Part shown: positions 26,572 through 33,375 of the stretch, in pieces | Position numbering within the stretch: the first letter of the stretch is position 1 | Layout: each line of letters begins with the position of its first letter | Source of the DNA: Thermoguttaceae bacterium | GTDB lineage: Bacteria > Planctomycetota > Planctomycetia > Pirellulales > Thermoguttaceae | DNA: 64,000 nt | NCBI GenBank assembly: GCA_017447865.1 | Contig: JAFSMO010000068.1 | Coordinates: forward strand, 56,507-120,506 | Reading direction: 5' to 3' | The notes under the pieces: model-generated | The model's database searches: none | What the model saw: the letters and a program-made list of their open reading frames with translations, nothing else | Told to the model about the DNA's origin: nothing | Program-made: the position numbers and the translations under genes

Positions 26572-28560
26572 TTATTGATTATTTTTCAACATGGGGTCCA
26601 CGAATTCCGACCATTCTGGCGCAAATTTTTTGGCATTTTCCAAATATTTTGTCGCTTTGGCGGTCTGACCGTCCGAATAGAAGGCCATTCCTGCCAAAAG
26701 ATTCAGTCCGGAATCGGTCGGCCGGCTCAGCGCAGTCGCCTCCAGAGTCTGAAGGTTCGCGCTTTTCCTGCCCGTGGCGCCCTGGTAAATGTAATCCAGC
26801 GAGAAAGGACTGGCCGGCCAGATCCGTGACGCTTCCATCCCTTTCAGCATGAAATCTTCCGCTTTCGTGTAGTTTCCGCGGGCCATTTCCGTGTAGCCAA
26901 GACGGAACCAGGCGTCTGGAAGCGCCGGCATATCACGCGTGATTTTCGCGTACCGGGTGGCCGCAAGCGCAAGGTCGGCTTTCGCGAACGCCTCGTCGCC
27001 TTTCTGGATCCCTTCCCAGGCCGTGTCGATCTGTTCCTTCGTCACCTGCGGAAGGGACATACCACCTTCTTCTGGCGCGTCTTCCAGAATCGAGATCTCT
27101 TCACCTTGCGGAACCTCTTCAGGAACCGGCTCGGTAATCGGATCATCGACGCTTGGAATTTCCTCAGCGATCGGCGTCTCCGTAATCGGCACCGCGGTGA
27201 TCGGCGCTTGCGTAACCGGAGCCGGGGTCACCACCGGTTCAACCGGTTCCACGATGACGATCGATTCCTGTACGTAGGTTGGAGCCGCCACGACTTGCGT
27301 CGGGTAGTAGTAGTAAACCGGACGTCCCGCGACGATGTAGTACCCAAGCGCGTAGTCGGTCGCCAGGCGCGCCACATCAAGCCACCACGGGTAAACCGGT
27401 CTGTAAGGATTCCAGCCCGCGTAGTAGCGCAGCGGGTCGTAGGAGTACGGCCGGTGGTACACGTAACGGGAAATCGGCGGCGGTGGCGGAGCCGGATGAT
27501 GCGGCGGACGAGGAACAGGAGCCGGATGATGCGGCGGACGAGGGCCTGCTCCCGGATGATGACCCGGCCCCATCGGTGGGGTCGGAGGACGTGAAACCAC
27601 TCCACCGCGCGGCGGGGCAGGACCACGATCAGGACGCGAAACCACCGGAGCGGGACCACGGCTGGGCGGAGCAACACTCGGGCCGGGGCCTTTGCCCGGT
27701 TTCGCACCACCCGGAGCGGGACCACGGCTGGGCGGAGCAACACTCGGGCCGGGGCCTTTGCCCGGTTTCGCACCACTCGAAGAGGGTCCGCGGTCACGTG
27801 TGATCACCGGCGGAGCCGGACCACGGTCACGTGTGATCACCGGCGGGGTGGGACCACTGCCCGGTCTTGAAATACTCGGTGAGGGGCCTTTGCCGGGTTT
27901 CGAAGTGCTCGGAGTCGGGCCACGATCAGGACGCGAAACGACCGGTGAAGGGCTTTTGCCGGGTTTCGAAGTGCTCGGAGTCGGACGGCTGGGGGCCGGT
28001 CTCGAAACGCTCGGAGTCGGACGACTGGGGGCCGGTTTCGAAGTACTTGGAGTGGGACGGCTGGGGGCCGGTCTCGAAACGCTCGGAGTCGGACGGCTCG
28101 GAGCCGGTTTCGAAGTGCTCGGAGTCGGACGGCTGGGAACAGGACGCGAAACGCTTGGAGTCGGACGGCTGGGGGCCGGACGCGAAACGCTCGGAGTCGG
28201 ACGGCTGGGGGCCGGACGTGAAACGCTCGGAGTCGGACGACTGGGGACCGGACGCGAAACGCTCGGAGTCGGACGGCTGGGGGCCGGACGCGAAACGCTC
28301 GGAGTCGGACGGCTGGGGCGCGAAACACTCGGCGACGGACGGCTGGGTGCACTGTGGCTGGGACGCGAAACACTCGGCGCCGGGCTGTGGTGGCTGGGCT
28401 GAGAGCTGGGTCTGGAAGCACTCGGCGGCGCACTGTGATGACCACCCGGAGGACCCCCATGGGAACCGTGGGGACCCTGAGCGCAGACCGGCAGGCACAA
28501 AACGAGGGAGCTGACCAAAACGCTGATCGCTCCGGAGATGATTTTCAGATTTCGCTTCAT
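26572..28560 (-). CDS. Secreted Pro/Ser/Arg repeat protein with C-terminal TPR-like domain
   Basis: A 662-residue exported protein. A signal peptide (about 1-28, ending VCAQ) is followed by about 300 residues of repeats: first about a dozen copies of a 12-residue unit (PSRPTPSVSRPA and variants with STSKP), then KPGKGPSPS and GPAPPVITRDR units and two near-identical copies of GAKPGKGPGPSVAPPSRGP. A Tyr/Pro-rich stretch (YHRPYSYDPLRYYAGWNPYR) and an acidic linker lead to a helical region at about 510-660 with TPR-like pairs (AWFRLGYTEMARGNYTKAED). The basic extended repeat could bind polyanions or cell wall, and the TPR-like part a protein partner; both are inference. The repeat is also open in other frames, which are not genes. 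Confidence 0.7.
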   Translation of the reverse strand: MKRNLKIISGAISVLVSSLVLCLPVCAQGPHGSHGGPPGGHHSAPPSASRPSSQPSHHSPAPSVSRPSHSAPSRPSPSVSRPSRPTPSVSRPAPSRPTPSVSRPVPSRPTPSVSRPAPSRPTPSVSRPAPSRPTPSVSRPVPSRPTPSTSKPAPSRPTPSVSRPAPSRPTPSTSKPAPSRPTPSVSRPAPSRPTPSTSKPGKSPSPVVSRPDRGPTPSTSKPGKGPSPSISRPGSGPTPPVITRDRGPAPPVITRDRGPSSSGAKPGKGPGPSVAPPSRGPAPGGAKPGKGPGPSVAPPSRGPAPVVSRPDRGPAPPRGGVVSRPPTPPMGPGHHPGAGPRPPHHPAPVPRPPHHPAPPPPPISRYVYHRPYSYDPLRYYAGWNPYRPVYPWWLDVARLATDYALGYYIVAGRPVYYYYPTQVVAAPTYVQESIVIVEPVEPVVTPAPVTQAPITAVPITETPIAEEIPSVDDPITEPVPEEVPQGEEISILEDAPEEGGMSLPQVTKEQIDTAWEGIQKGDEAFAKADLALAATRYAKITRDMPALPDAWFRLGYTEMARGNYTKAEDFMLKGMEASRIWPASPFSLDYIYQGATGRKSANLQTLEATALSRPTDSGLNLLAGMAFYSDGQTAKATKYLENAKKFAPEWSEFVDPMLKNNQ
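27640..28345 (-). repeat. Coding tandem repeats, 36-bp unit and a 60-bp class duplication
   Basis: Between about 27930 and 28340 the DNA is built from about a dozen 36-bp units encoding PSRPTPSVSRPA variants. A second duplication of about 60 bp lies at about 27660-27780. Near-identity of units at the DNA level indicates recent expansion and likely copy-number change. Confidence 0.8.
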
Positions 28561-28673
28561 GATGGATCTCCTTTTTTAAAAAAGTTACAATTCTTAACTA
28601 TTATTATTACGCAACTTTTTTAAAATTGCAAGGGGGTCAACGAAAAAAAAGTGAAAATTTTTCCAATTTTCCC

Positions 28674-28701
28674 TTGCGTTGGCAAAAAATTATGGTAAAA
28701 T
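28674..28701 (+). promoter_or_regulatory. Putative promoter of rhaM
   Basis: TTGCGT (28674-28679), 16 bases, TAAAAT (28696-28701), 51 bases before the ATG at 28753. Confidence 0.5.
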
Positions 28702-28752
28702 AACAGGAACTGAATGATTTTTAGTGGCATTAATTTAAAAAGGGGAGCCGTC

Positions 28753-29070
28753 ATGGAAAAGTACGCGTGGAAAGCCCGCCTCGTGGAGGGCAAGCTGGAA
28801 GAGTACAAACGCCGACACCGGGAGATCTGGCCCGAGATGGTCGAGGTCCTGACCGAAGCAGGGATCCGGAACTACTCCATCTGGATCGTGGGGGACGAGA
28901 TTTTCGGCTACTACGAGTGCGAGAAGGACGCGGATTTTGCCGCCTCGGTCCAGAAAAACAGTCCGGTCGTGGACCGCTGGAATGAGTACATGAAAGAGGT
29001 CATGGTCATGGAAATGGACCCCGTCACCGGCGCCCAGCCCAAGATGGAGCAAGTGTGGAACTTTCGTTAG
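28753..29070 (+). CDS. rhaM: L-rhamnose mutarotase
   Basis: Interconverts the anomers of L-rhamnose in the cytoplasm. The start at 28753 follows a GGGGAG ribosome binding site and gives 105 residues, matching the usual 104; an in-frame ATG 13 codons upstream is less likely. The catalytic Tyr18 and His22 of the E. coli enzyme are at the same positions (EEYKRRHREIWPEM), and the IRNYSIW and ECEKDADF blocks are conserved. No other rhamnose gene is adjacent. A tandem heptanucleotide array begins at the first base after the TAG stop. Confidence 0.93.
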   Translation: MEKYAWKARLVEGKLEEYKRRHREIWPEMVEVLTEAGIRNYSIWIVGDEIFGYYECEKDADFAASVQKNSPVVDRWNEYMKEVMVMEMDPVTGAQPKMEQVWNFR

Positions 29071-29352
29071 TTAGGAGTTAGGAGTGAGGAGTTAGGAGTT
29101 GGAATGGGAGGCGGTAATGGAGGCCGGAGGCCGGAATTACGCGCCGGTTAAATCACTACGGACGATGGAAGGCGGTAATGGAGGCCGGAGGCCGGAATTA
29201 CGCGCCGGTTAAATCACTACGGACGATGGGAGGCGGTAATGGAGGCCGGAGGCCGGAATTACGCGCCGGTTAAATGGCCACGGCGCCTCCAAATGCGTAA
29301 TTCCGCGCTGCGCGCTCCATTACCGCCTTCCATTTTAACTCCTAACTCCTAA
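29071..29352. repeat. Heptamer-bracketed E2 repeat cluster
   Basis: This fills the 297-base gap between rhaM and xerC. Four heptamers (TTAGGAG, third copy TGAGGAG) at 29071-29098 start directly after the rhaM stop. Three direct copies of a G+C-rich unit, here called E2 (ATGGAAGGCGGTAATGGAGG then GCCGGAGGCCGGAATTACGC), follow at 29104, 29165 and 29226 with a 61-base period. One inverted copy ends at 29334, and two inverted heptamers (CTCCTAA) lie at 29339-29352. The whole block is a large imperfect palindrome. No coding potential or transposase. Confidence 0.85.
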
Positions 29353-29367
29353 CTTAATTTAACCGCT

Positions 29368-30267
29368 TTGATCACAACACTCACCAAATTTTTGCGTTTT
29401 CTCGTCGTTGAGCGCAACGCGTCGGAGTACACGGTGAAGAGTTACCGCGAGGATCTGACGGCGCTCATCGAGTACCTCGTCCAGGTCCGCGGCAAGGTCC
29501 CGCCGCCCGATTCGGTTTCGATCCCCGAGCTGCGTGCGTACGTTTCGGCCCTGCATGAGGCGGAGTATTCCCCCGCGACGATTTCGAGGCGGCTTGCGTC
29601 GCTGCGGAGTTTTTACCGCTTCTGCCAGCGTGAGGGAATCACCGAGACCAACCCGGCCAAGGCGCTGAGGAATCCGCGTCAGGCGAGGAATTTGCCGCAC
29701 TTTTTGACCACGACCGACATGGAGACGCTTCTGAACGCTCCGCCGCTGGACGACCCGATGGGGCTGCGCGACCGCGCCATTCTCGAGGTCACGTACTCCG
29801 GCGGGCTGCGCGTCAGCGAGCTGGTCGGCCTGAACGATTCCGACGTGGATTTCGACGAGGGGATCCTGGTCATCCGCGGAAAAGGCAAAAAGGAACGCCT
29901 CGCCCTGCTCGGTTCCTACGCCGCCGACGCGCTGAAGGCGTGGTTTGCGGTCCGAGTCCTTCCGCCTGAGCTGGAAAAAATCCCGGAGAAACCGTGCTTC
30001 ACGAACCGCTTCGGGACGCGCATCACGACGCGCAGCATTGGACGGATGCTGGAGAAGTACCTCAAGCAGACGGGCCTGGACCGCCGCACGTCGCCGCACA
30101 CGCTCCGGCACAGTTTCGCCACTCACCTGCTGGACCGCGGCGCCGACATTCGCAGCGTGCAGGAACTTCTGGGCCATAAAAGCCTGGAAACCACCCAAAT
30201 TTACACGCACCTGACCACCGCCGCGCTGCTGGACGTTTACCAGAAAGCGCACCCGAGAGCGAAATAA
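29368..30267 (+). CDS. xerC: Tyrosine recombinase XerC/XerD-like
   Basis: Site-specific recombinase that probably resolves chromosome dimers at dif. 299 residues, with an N-terminal SAM-like core-binding domain (1-100) and a catalytic domain. All active-site residues are visible: Arg148 (GLRVSEL), Lys172 (GKGKKERL), His244 and Arg247 (HTLRHSF), His270 (LLGHKS) and nucleophile Tyr279 (TQIYTH). The only plausible start is the TTG at 29368: an in-frame stop lies 18 bases upstream and the N-terminus then matches the family. Flanked on both sides by intergenic repeats. A phage or integron integrase is less likely because the length and motifs are those of Xer. Confidence 0.92.
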   Translation: MITTLTKFLRFLVVERNASEYTVKSYREDLTALIEYLVQVRGKVPPPDSVSIPELRAYVSALHEAEYSPATISRRLASLRSFYRFCQREGITETNPAKALRNPRQARNLPHFLTTTDMETLLNAPPLDDPMGLRDRAILEVTYSGGLRVSELVGLNDSDVDFDEGILVIRGKGKKERLALLGSYAADALKAWFAVRVLPPELEKIPEKPCFTNRFGTRITTRSIGRMLEKYLKQTGLDRRTSPHTLRHSFATHLLDRGADIRSVQELLGHKSLETTQIYTHLTTAALLDVYQKAHPRAK

Positions 30268-30270
30268 TTA

Positions 30271-30298
30271 GGAATGCGGAATGCGGAATGCGGAATTG
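30271..30298. repeat. GGAATGC heptamer array
   Basis: Three perfect GGAATGC units and a degenerate fourth (GGAATTG), starting three bases after the xerC stop codon. It leads directly into the R3 core at 30298. Confidence 0.85.
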
Positions 30299-30358
30299 AC
30301 GCTGGCGCGTAACGTTGGTTTCAGAATGAGTGCGACCCATAAAAAGCCGAAGGCTTTT
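30298..30358. repeat. R3 intergenic repeat, copy 1, with GAA-loop hairpin
   Basis: About 61 bases related to copies at 41638 and 62030 (shared core GCGTAACGTTGGTTTCAGAA). It ends in AAAAAGCC-GAA-GGCTTTT, a compact bidirectional terminator-like hairpin. Confidence 0.8.
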
Positions 30359-30362
30359 CCAA

Positions 30363-30486
30363 CTCCTAACTCCTCACTCCTAACTAAAAAACGGCCAGCG
30401 GCCACGGCCAAAAATATAGTGTTTTTCTGTCCGCTGTCCGTGTCCGCGCAAACCACAACTCCTAACTCCTCACTCCTAACTCCTAA
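30363..30486. repeat. Two CTCCTAA heptamer arrays around a TGTCCG-rich core
   Basis: Three CTCCTAA-type units (30363-30383) and four more (30459-30486) in the same orientation enclose a core whose right arm (CTGTCCGCTGTCCGTGTCCG) recurs in the terminator-like palindrome at 40024-40089. Together with the entries at 30271, 30298 and 30515 this accounts for the whole 416-base gap before 30684. Confidence 0.8.
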
Positions 30487-30514
30487 TTTTTTCGAAGAAA
30501 AACTAACGTTTCCC

Positions 30515-30631
30515 GACGGAACGACCGATTATTAAGTGCGTGGGAAGGAAAGTGACTTTCCCCAAAAACGCACACGAACCCCAGGGGGGGCTTGAGTCCG
30601 GTCTGACTGTTCCGTCCGCCGGACTTTTTTT
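30515..30631 (+). ncRNA. Candidate structured leader or small RNA with alternative terminator
   Basis: GACGGAACGACCG (30515-30527) can pair with CGGTC (30599-30603) and GTTCCGTC (30609-30616), a 13-bp long-range stem with one 5-base bulge. Inside it lies a nested hairpin: GTGCGT/ACGCAC (30536-30541 with 30568-30573) over the palindrome GGAAAGT-G-ACTTTCC (30547-30561). The 3' part also forms a terminator, AGTCCGG/CCGGACT (30595-30601 with 30619-30625) followed by seven T. The long stem and the terminator share CCGG (30598-30601), so they exclude each other as in attenuators or riboswitches. I do not recognise a known RNA family. The next gene starts at 30684. Confidence 0.5.
30595..30631 (+). 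terminator. Intrinsic terminator or attenuator before 30684
   Basis: 7-bp G+C-rich stem (30595-30601 with 30619-30625), 17-base loop, T-run 30625-30631. It may end an upstream transcript or act as an attenuator of the following gene. Confidence 0.65.
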
Positions 30632-30683
30632 ATTGATTTTGACTTTTGTTCATTAAACGTTCCTTTTTTTATTGAGGCTCGCC

Positions 30684-32402
30684 ATGCGTTTTTCACCCAT
30701 TCCCGTTTTTTTATTCTGTTTCGTTCTTTCTACGCTGACCGGTTTCACCTCCGCGGCCGAAGATTCTGCGAGGGTTTATACCGTCTTCAAGAACCTCGAA
30801 GCGAAGTACGCCGACAAACTCGAGGAGCTCGCCAAATGGTGCGACGAAAAAGGTCTTGATGGTCAGGCGGAAACCACCCGAAACTGGGCCAAGCCGGTCG
30901 AGCCGGACGACGAGATCCGCGTCAGCCCGCTCCCGGACCAGTTCCAGGAATGGAACCAGAAGGGCAAAGCCGCCCCGGCCAAAACCTCCATGGCCAAAGA
31001 TTCCAAATCGGACAAAAGCGCCAAATCCGGCTCCAAGTCCAAATCCAAGTCCAAAAAGGACGGCAAGCGCTCCCGATCCTCCGGCGACGATGACGACGAC
31101 GCAGCCGGGAACGATTCCTCCGCGCCGTTCGGCGAGTGGGGCACCGGGATCACCGACGACGGCACGGTCCTGCCTCCGAAAGACCCCAAGCTGGTCGCGG
31201 AGTGGGAAAACCAGTTCCGGATGATTCGTCTGAACGCTTCGAAAGACTACCTGAAGCTCGCGAAAAAGGCGGTCTCCACCGGCCACGTCACGTTCGGGTT
31301 TGGCCTCTTGATGCGCACGCTGCGTGAGGACCCCGACTGCGAGGCGGCCCGGAAGATCCTCGGCTACTCCAAGACCAAGACCGGCTGGGTGACCGACTTC
31401 GAGAAAATGCAGATGAAAATGGGGAACGTCTGGCACGAAACGTACGGCTGGATCCCCAAAAAGTTCGTCCAGAAGTACGAGGACGGCCAGCGCTACCTCA
31501 ACGGGAAATGGGTCACGGCCGAGCAGGATGCCGAGTACCACTCCACGATCGAACGCGGCTGGGTCGTGCTGACCGGCCACTTCGAGATCATCACCGACGC
31601 CAGTCTCGAAGCCGGGGTCCAGACCGGGAAGAAACTCGAACAGATGTACCGCGTCTGGAAGCAGCTTTTCCTGAATTACTACGCGACCGAGCAGCAGATC
31701 CGTTCCCTCTTCGAGACCGGCTCGGCCAAATTCACGCCCATTCCCCGCCATCGGGTCCTCCTTTTCAAGACGTCGGAGGAGTACGTCTCGTACCTGACCT
31801 CGAAGAACATGTACACGCCCGGCTCGGCTGGGGTTTACGTCCACCGCCGCAGCGGCAAGAAGCGCGAAGGGGCCGCCTGCTTCTCCGCCGATTCGCACGA
31901 CGACCACACCATGTACCACGAAGTCACGCACCAGCTCTTCGAGGAGAGCTGCGAGACCGCCCCGGGCAAGGGCTCCAAGCAGAACTACTGGGTGGTCGAG
32001 GCGGCGTCCACGTTCATGGAGTCGTTCCACGAGGCTGAGGACGGCACGCTGGCCGTGGGTGGGTTCAACTCCAGCCGCATGAAGGGGGCACGCATTTACG
32101 CGGTGAACATGGATCAGTTCATCCCGTTCGAGGAGTTCGTCCTGGTGACGGGCTCGAAATGGAGCGAGAAACTGCGGAACGACTACTACTGCGAGGCGTG
32201 CGGAATGGCGAATTTCCTCGTCTTTTACGACCACGGCCGTTACCGCGACGTTTTCGGGCGTATGCTCTTCGACGTCTATTCCGGCCGCGACACGAAAGAG
32301 AGCCTGACCAAGCTGACCGGCGCCGACTGGGAAACCCTTAACCGTGAGTACAAGGAGTACATTTCGCAGGATGCCGACGCGATAAAAGGGTACTCGTTTT
32401 AG
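30684..32402 (+). CDS. Secreted HExxH metallopeptidase-like protein
   Basis: The ATG at 30684 gives 572 residues with a signal peptide (RFSPIPVFLFCFVLSTLTGF, cleavage near SAA). Residues about 85-150 are a Ser/Lys then Asp-rich linker (SKSKSKSKKDGKRSR, GDDDDD). The C-terminal half has the zinc-peptidase motif HEVTH at 412-416 and a likely third ligand Glu439 in NYWVVEAAST, spacing that fits gluzincin-like enzymes. It resembles the secreted planctomycete DUF1570-type proteins, whose activity is untested. Peptidase activity is plausible but unproven. Upstream is the structured leader at 30515-30631; downstream are heptamer repeats. Confidence 0.7.
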   Translation: MRFSPIPVFLFCFVLSTLTGFTSAAEDSARVYTVFKNLEAKYADKLEELAKWCDEKGLDGQAETTRNWAKPVEPDDEIRVSPLPDQFQEWNQKGKAAPAKTSMAKDSKSDKSAKSGSKSKSKSKKDGKRSRSSGDDDDDAAGNDSSAPFGEWGTGITDDGTVLPPKDPKLVAEWENQFRMIRLNASKDYLKLAKKAVSTGHVTFGFGLLMRTLREDPDCEAARKILGYSKTKTGWVTDFEKMQMKMGNVWHETYGWIPKKFVQKYEDGQRYLNGKWVTAEQDAEYHSTIERGWVVLTGHFEIITDASLEAGVQTGKKLEQMYRVWKQLFLNYYATEQQIRSLFETGSAKFTPIPRHRVLLFKTSEEYVSYLTSKNMYTPGSAGVYVHRRSGKKREGAACFSADSHDDHTMYHEVTHQLFEESCETAPGKGSKQNYWVVEAASTFMESFHEAEDGTLAVGGFNSSRMKGARIYAVNMDQFIPFEEFVLVTGSKWSEKLRNDYYCEACGMANFLVFYDHGRYRDVFGRMLFDVYSGRDTKESLTKLTGADWETLNREYKEYISQDADAIKGYSF

Positions 32403-32416
32403 CTTTGAGTTTTTAG

Positions 32417-32529
32417 TAGTCAGTAGTCAGTAGTCAGTGTTTCGGCTGCGCCGAAATATGGGATTCGCTTTCTCGCTTGCATTCCTGTATTCTGCCGAAG
32501 GCAGAACGCTGACTACTGACTACTGACTA
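32417..32529. repeat. Inverted TAGTCAG heptamer arrays bracketing a hairpin core
   Basis: Three TAGTCAG units (32417-32437) and three inverted units CTGACTA (32509-32529) flank a 71-base core. The core holds two hairpins: TTTCGG-CTGC-GCCGAAA-like at about 32440-32456 and TTCTGCC-GAA-GGCAGAA at about 32490-32506. It starts 14 bases after the stop of the HExxH gene and ends 18 bases before the next start. Confidence 0.88.
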
Positions 32530-32547
32530 CTTCCAAGGAGTGGATTC

Positions 32548-33087
32548 ATGATTGAAGAACCGACCACCGCCGTCGTAATTTTGAGCTTAACGCTCGCTTT
32601 CTTCCTCGCCGGGTTCGCGATTTCCCGGGCGAAGGCGTGGCTTTGGCCCGCGCTGGTGACGCTCTTGTGCATCGGCGGGCTGCTGCTGGCCGACTGGCTC
32701 GTGCTCACGCCGAGGGAGCGCGTGAAAATTGCCGTGGACGAATGTGTCCAGGCGTTTCAGGAAAACCGGTCGGAACTGCTCGTGAAGAACCTTTCGCCCG
32801 AGCTGAAAACCGTCCTGAAGTGGGACCTGACGGGCGTGTTCGACGTGCTCGAGTTCACCAAGGCGTTCGCCAAAGACGTGAAGATCGAGTACGACCCGAA
32901 GGGCGCGCCGCCGAAGGTGACGGCCCGGATGATTGCCGGAGCGCATTTCCAGGCCCGCAACAAAACGAGCCTCCCGCTGGAACGCTACGTCACGCGCCTG
33001 GAAGTCACGTTCCACGAGTTCGACCGGGGCCAGTGGCTCATCGTGAACGTGGAGGAGAAACCGCTCGTGGGGCAAGGGACGCATTAA
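32548..33087 (+). CDS. Small membrane protein of unknown function
   Basis: A 179-residue protein with two N-terminal membrane helices (about 6-25 and 29-49, ending LLLADWLVLTP) and a cytoplasmic or periplasmic domain of about 125 residues with mixed alpha/beta character (RVKIAVDECVQAFQENR, then VTRLEVTFHEFDRGQWLIVN). The soluble part has the look of an NTF2/SnoaL-like alpha+beta fold, which is only a guess. It has a good ribosome binding site (AAGGAG) nine bases upstream. Neighbours on both sides are intergenic repeats, so it is probably monocistronic. Confidence 0.65.
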   Translation: MIEEPTTAVVILSLTLAFFLAGFAISRAKAWLWPALVTLLCIGGLLLADWLVLTPRERVKIAVDECVQAFQENRSELLVKNLSPELKTVLKWDLTGVFDVLEFTKAFAKDVKIEYDPKGAPPKVTARMIAGAHFQARNKTSLPLERYVTRLEVTFHEFDRGQWLIVNVEEKPLVGQGTH

Positions 33088-33119
33088 TAATATTGTATCT
33101 TAGGCACGGTAAATTTCTG

Positions 33120-33229
33120 AATGGAAGGCGGTAATGGAGGCCTGAGGCCGGAATTACTCGCCGGTTAAATGGCCACGGACACACTAAACGCGTAATTCCG
33201 CGCTGCGCGCTCCATTACCGCCTTCCATT
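33120..33229. repeat. E2 element with 20-bp perfect terminal inverted repeats
   Basis: A 110-bp element. AATGGAAGGCGGTAATGGAG at the left (33120-33139) is the exact reverse complement of the right end (33210-33229). A second inner inverted pair (GGAATTACTCG with CGCGTAATTCC) makes a long fold-back. It begins 32 bases after the stop of the membrane-protein gene. It is a single complete copy of the family seen in arrays at 29104 and 36577, and has no coding capacity. Confidence 0.9.
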
Positions 33230-33281
33230 TTCTCCCTCCCCAAATTTTTTGAAATTTTTTCAAAAATTTAAATTTTTTTTG

Positions 33282-33309
33282 TTGCATTTTCCCGCGCTTC
33301 GTGTAAAAT
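33282..33309 (+). promoter_or_regulatory. Putative promoter of the PEP-CTERM gene
   Basis: TTGCAT (33282-33287), 16 bases, TAAAAT (33304-33309), 66 bases before the ATG at 33376, behind an A+T-rich upstream stretch (33240-33280). Confidence 0.6.
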
Positions 33310-33375
33310 TACTCTTAATGACTTATGGGATTTGTTTCCCTTGGGGATTTTTACACTAACAAAACACGGTTTCCT

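Noticed and set aside
27692..28514. Two long plus-strand open frames of 215-236 codons
   Set aside because: They are produced by the 36-bp coding repeat of the minus-strand gene, which has no stop in several frames; no start signals or ordinary protein composition.
29368..30267. XerC as an integrase of a mobile island
   Set aside because: Length and motifs are those of chromosomal Xer recombinases; no tRNA target, attachment repeats or cargo genes are seen next to it.
30500..30640. 6S RNA or SRP RNA
   Set aside because: The fold is only about 120 bases, lacks the 6S central bubble arrangement and the conserved SRP tetraloop region, so no known class was assigned.
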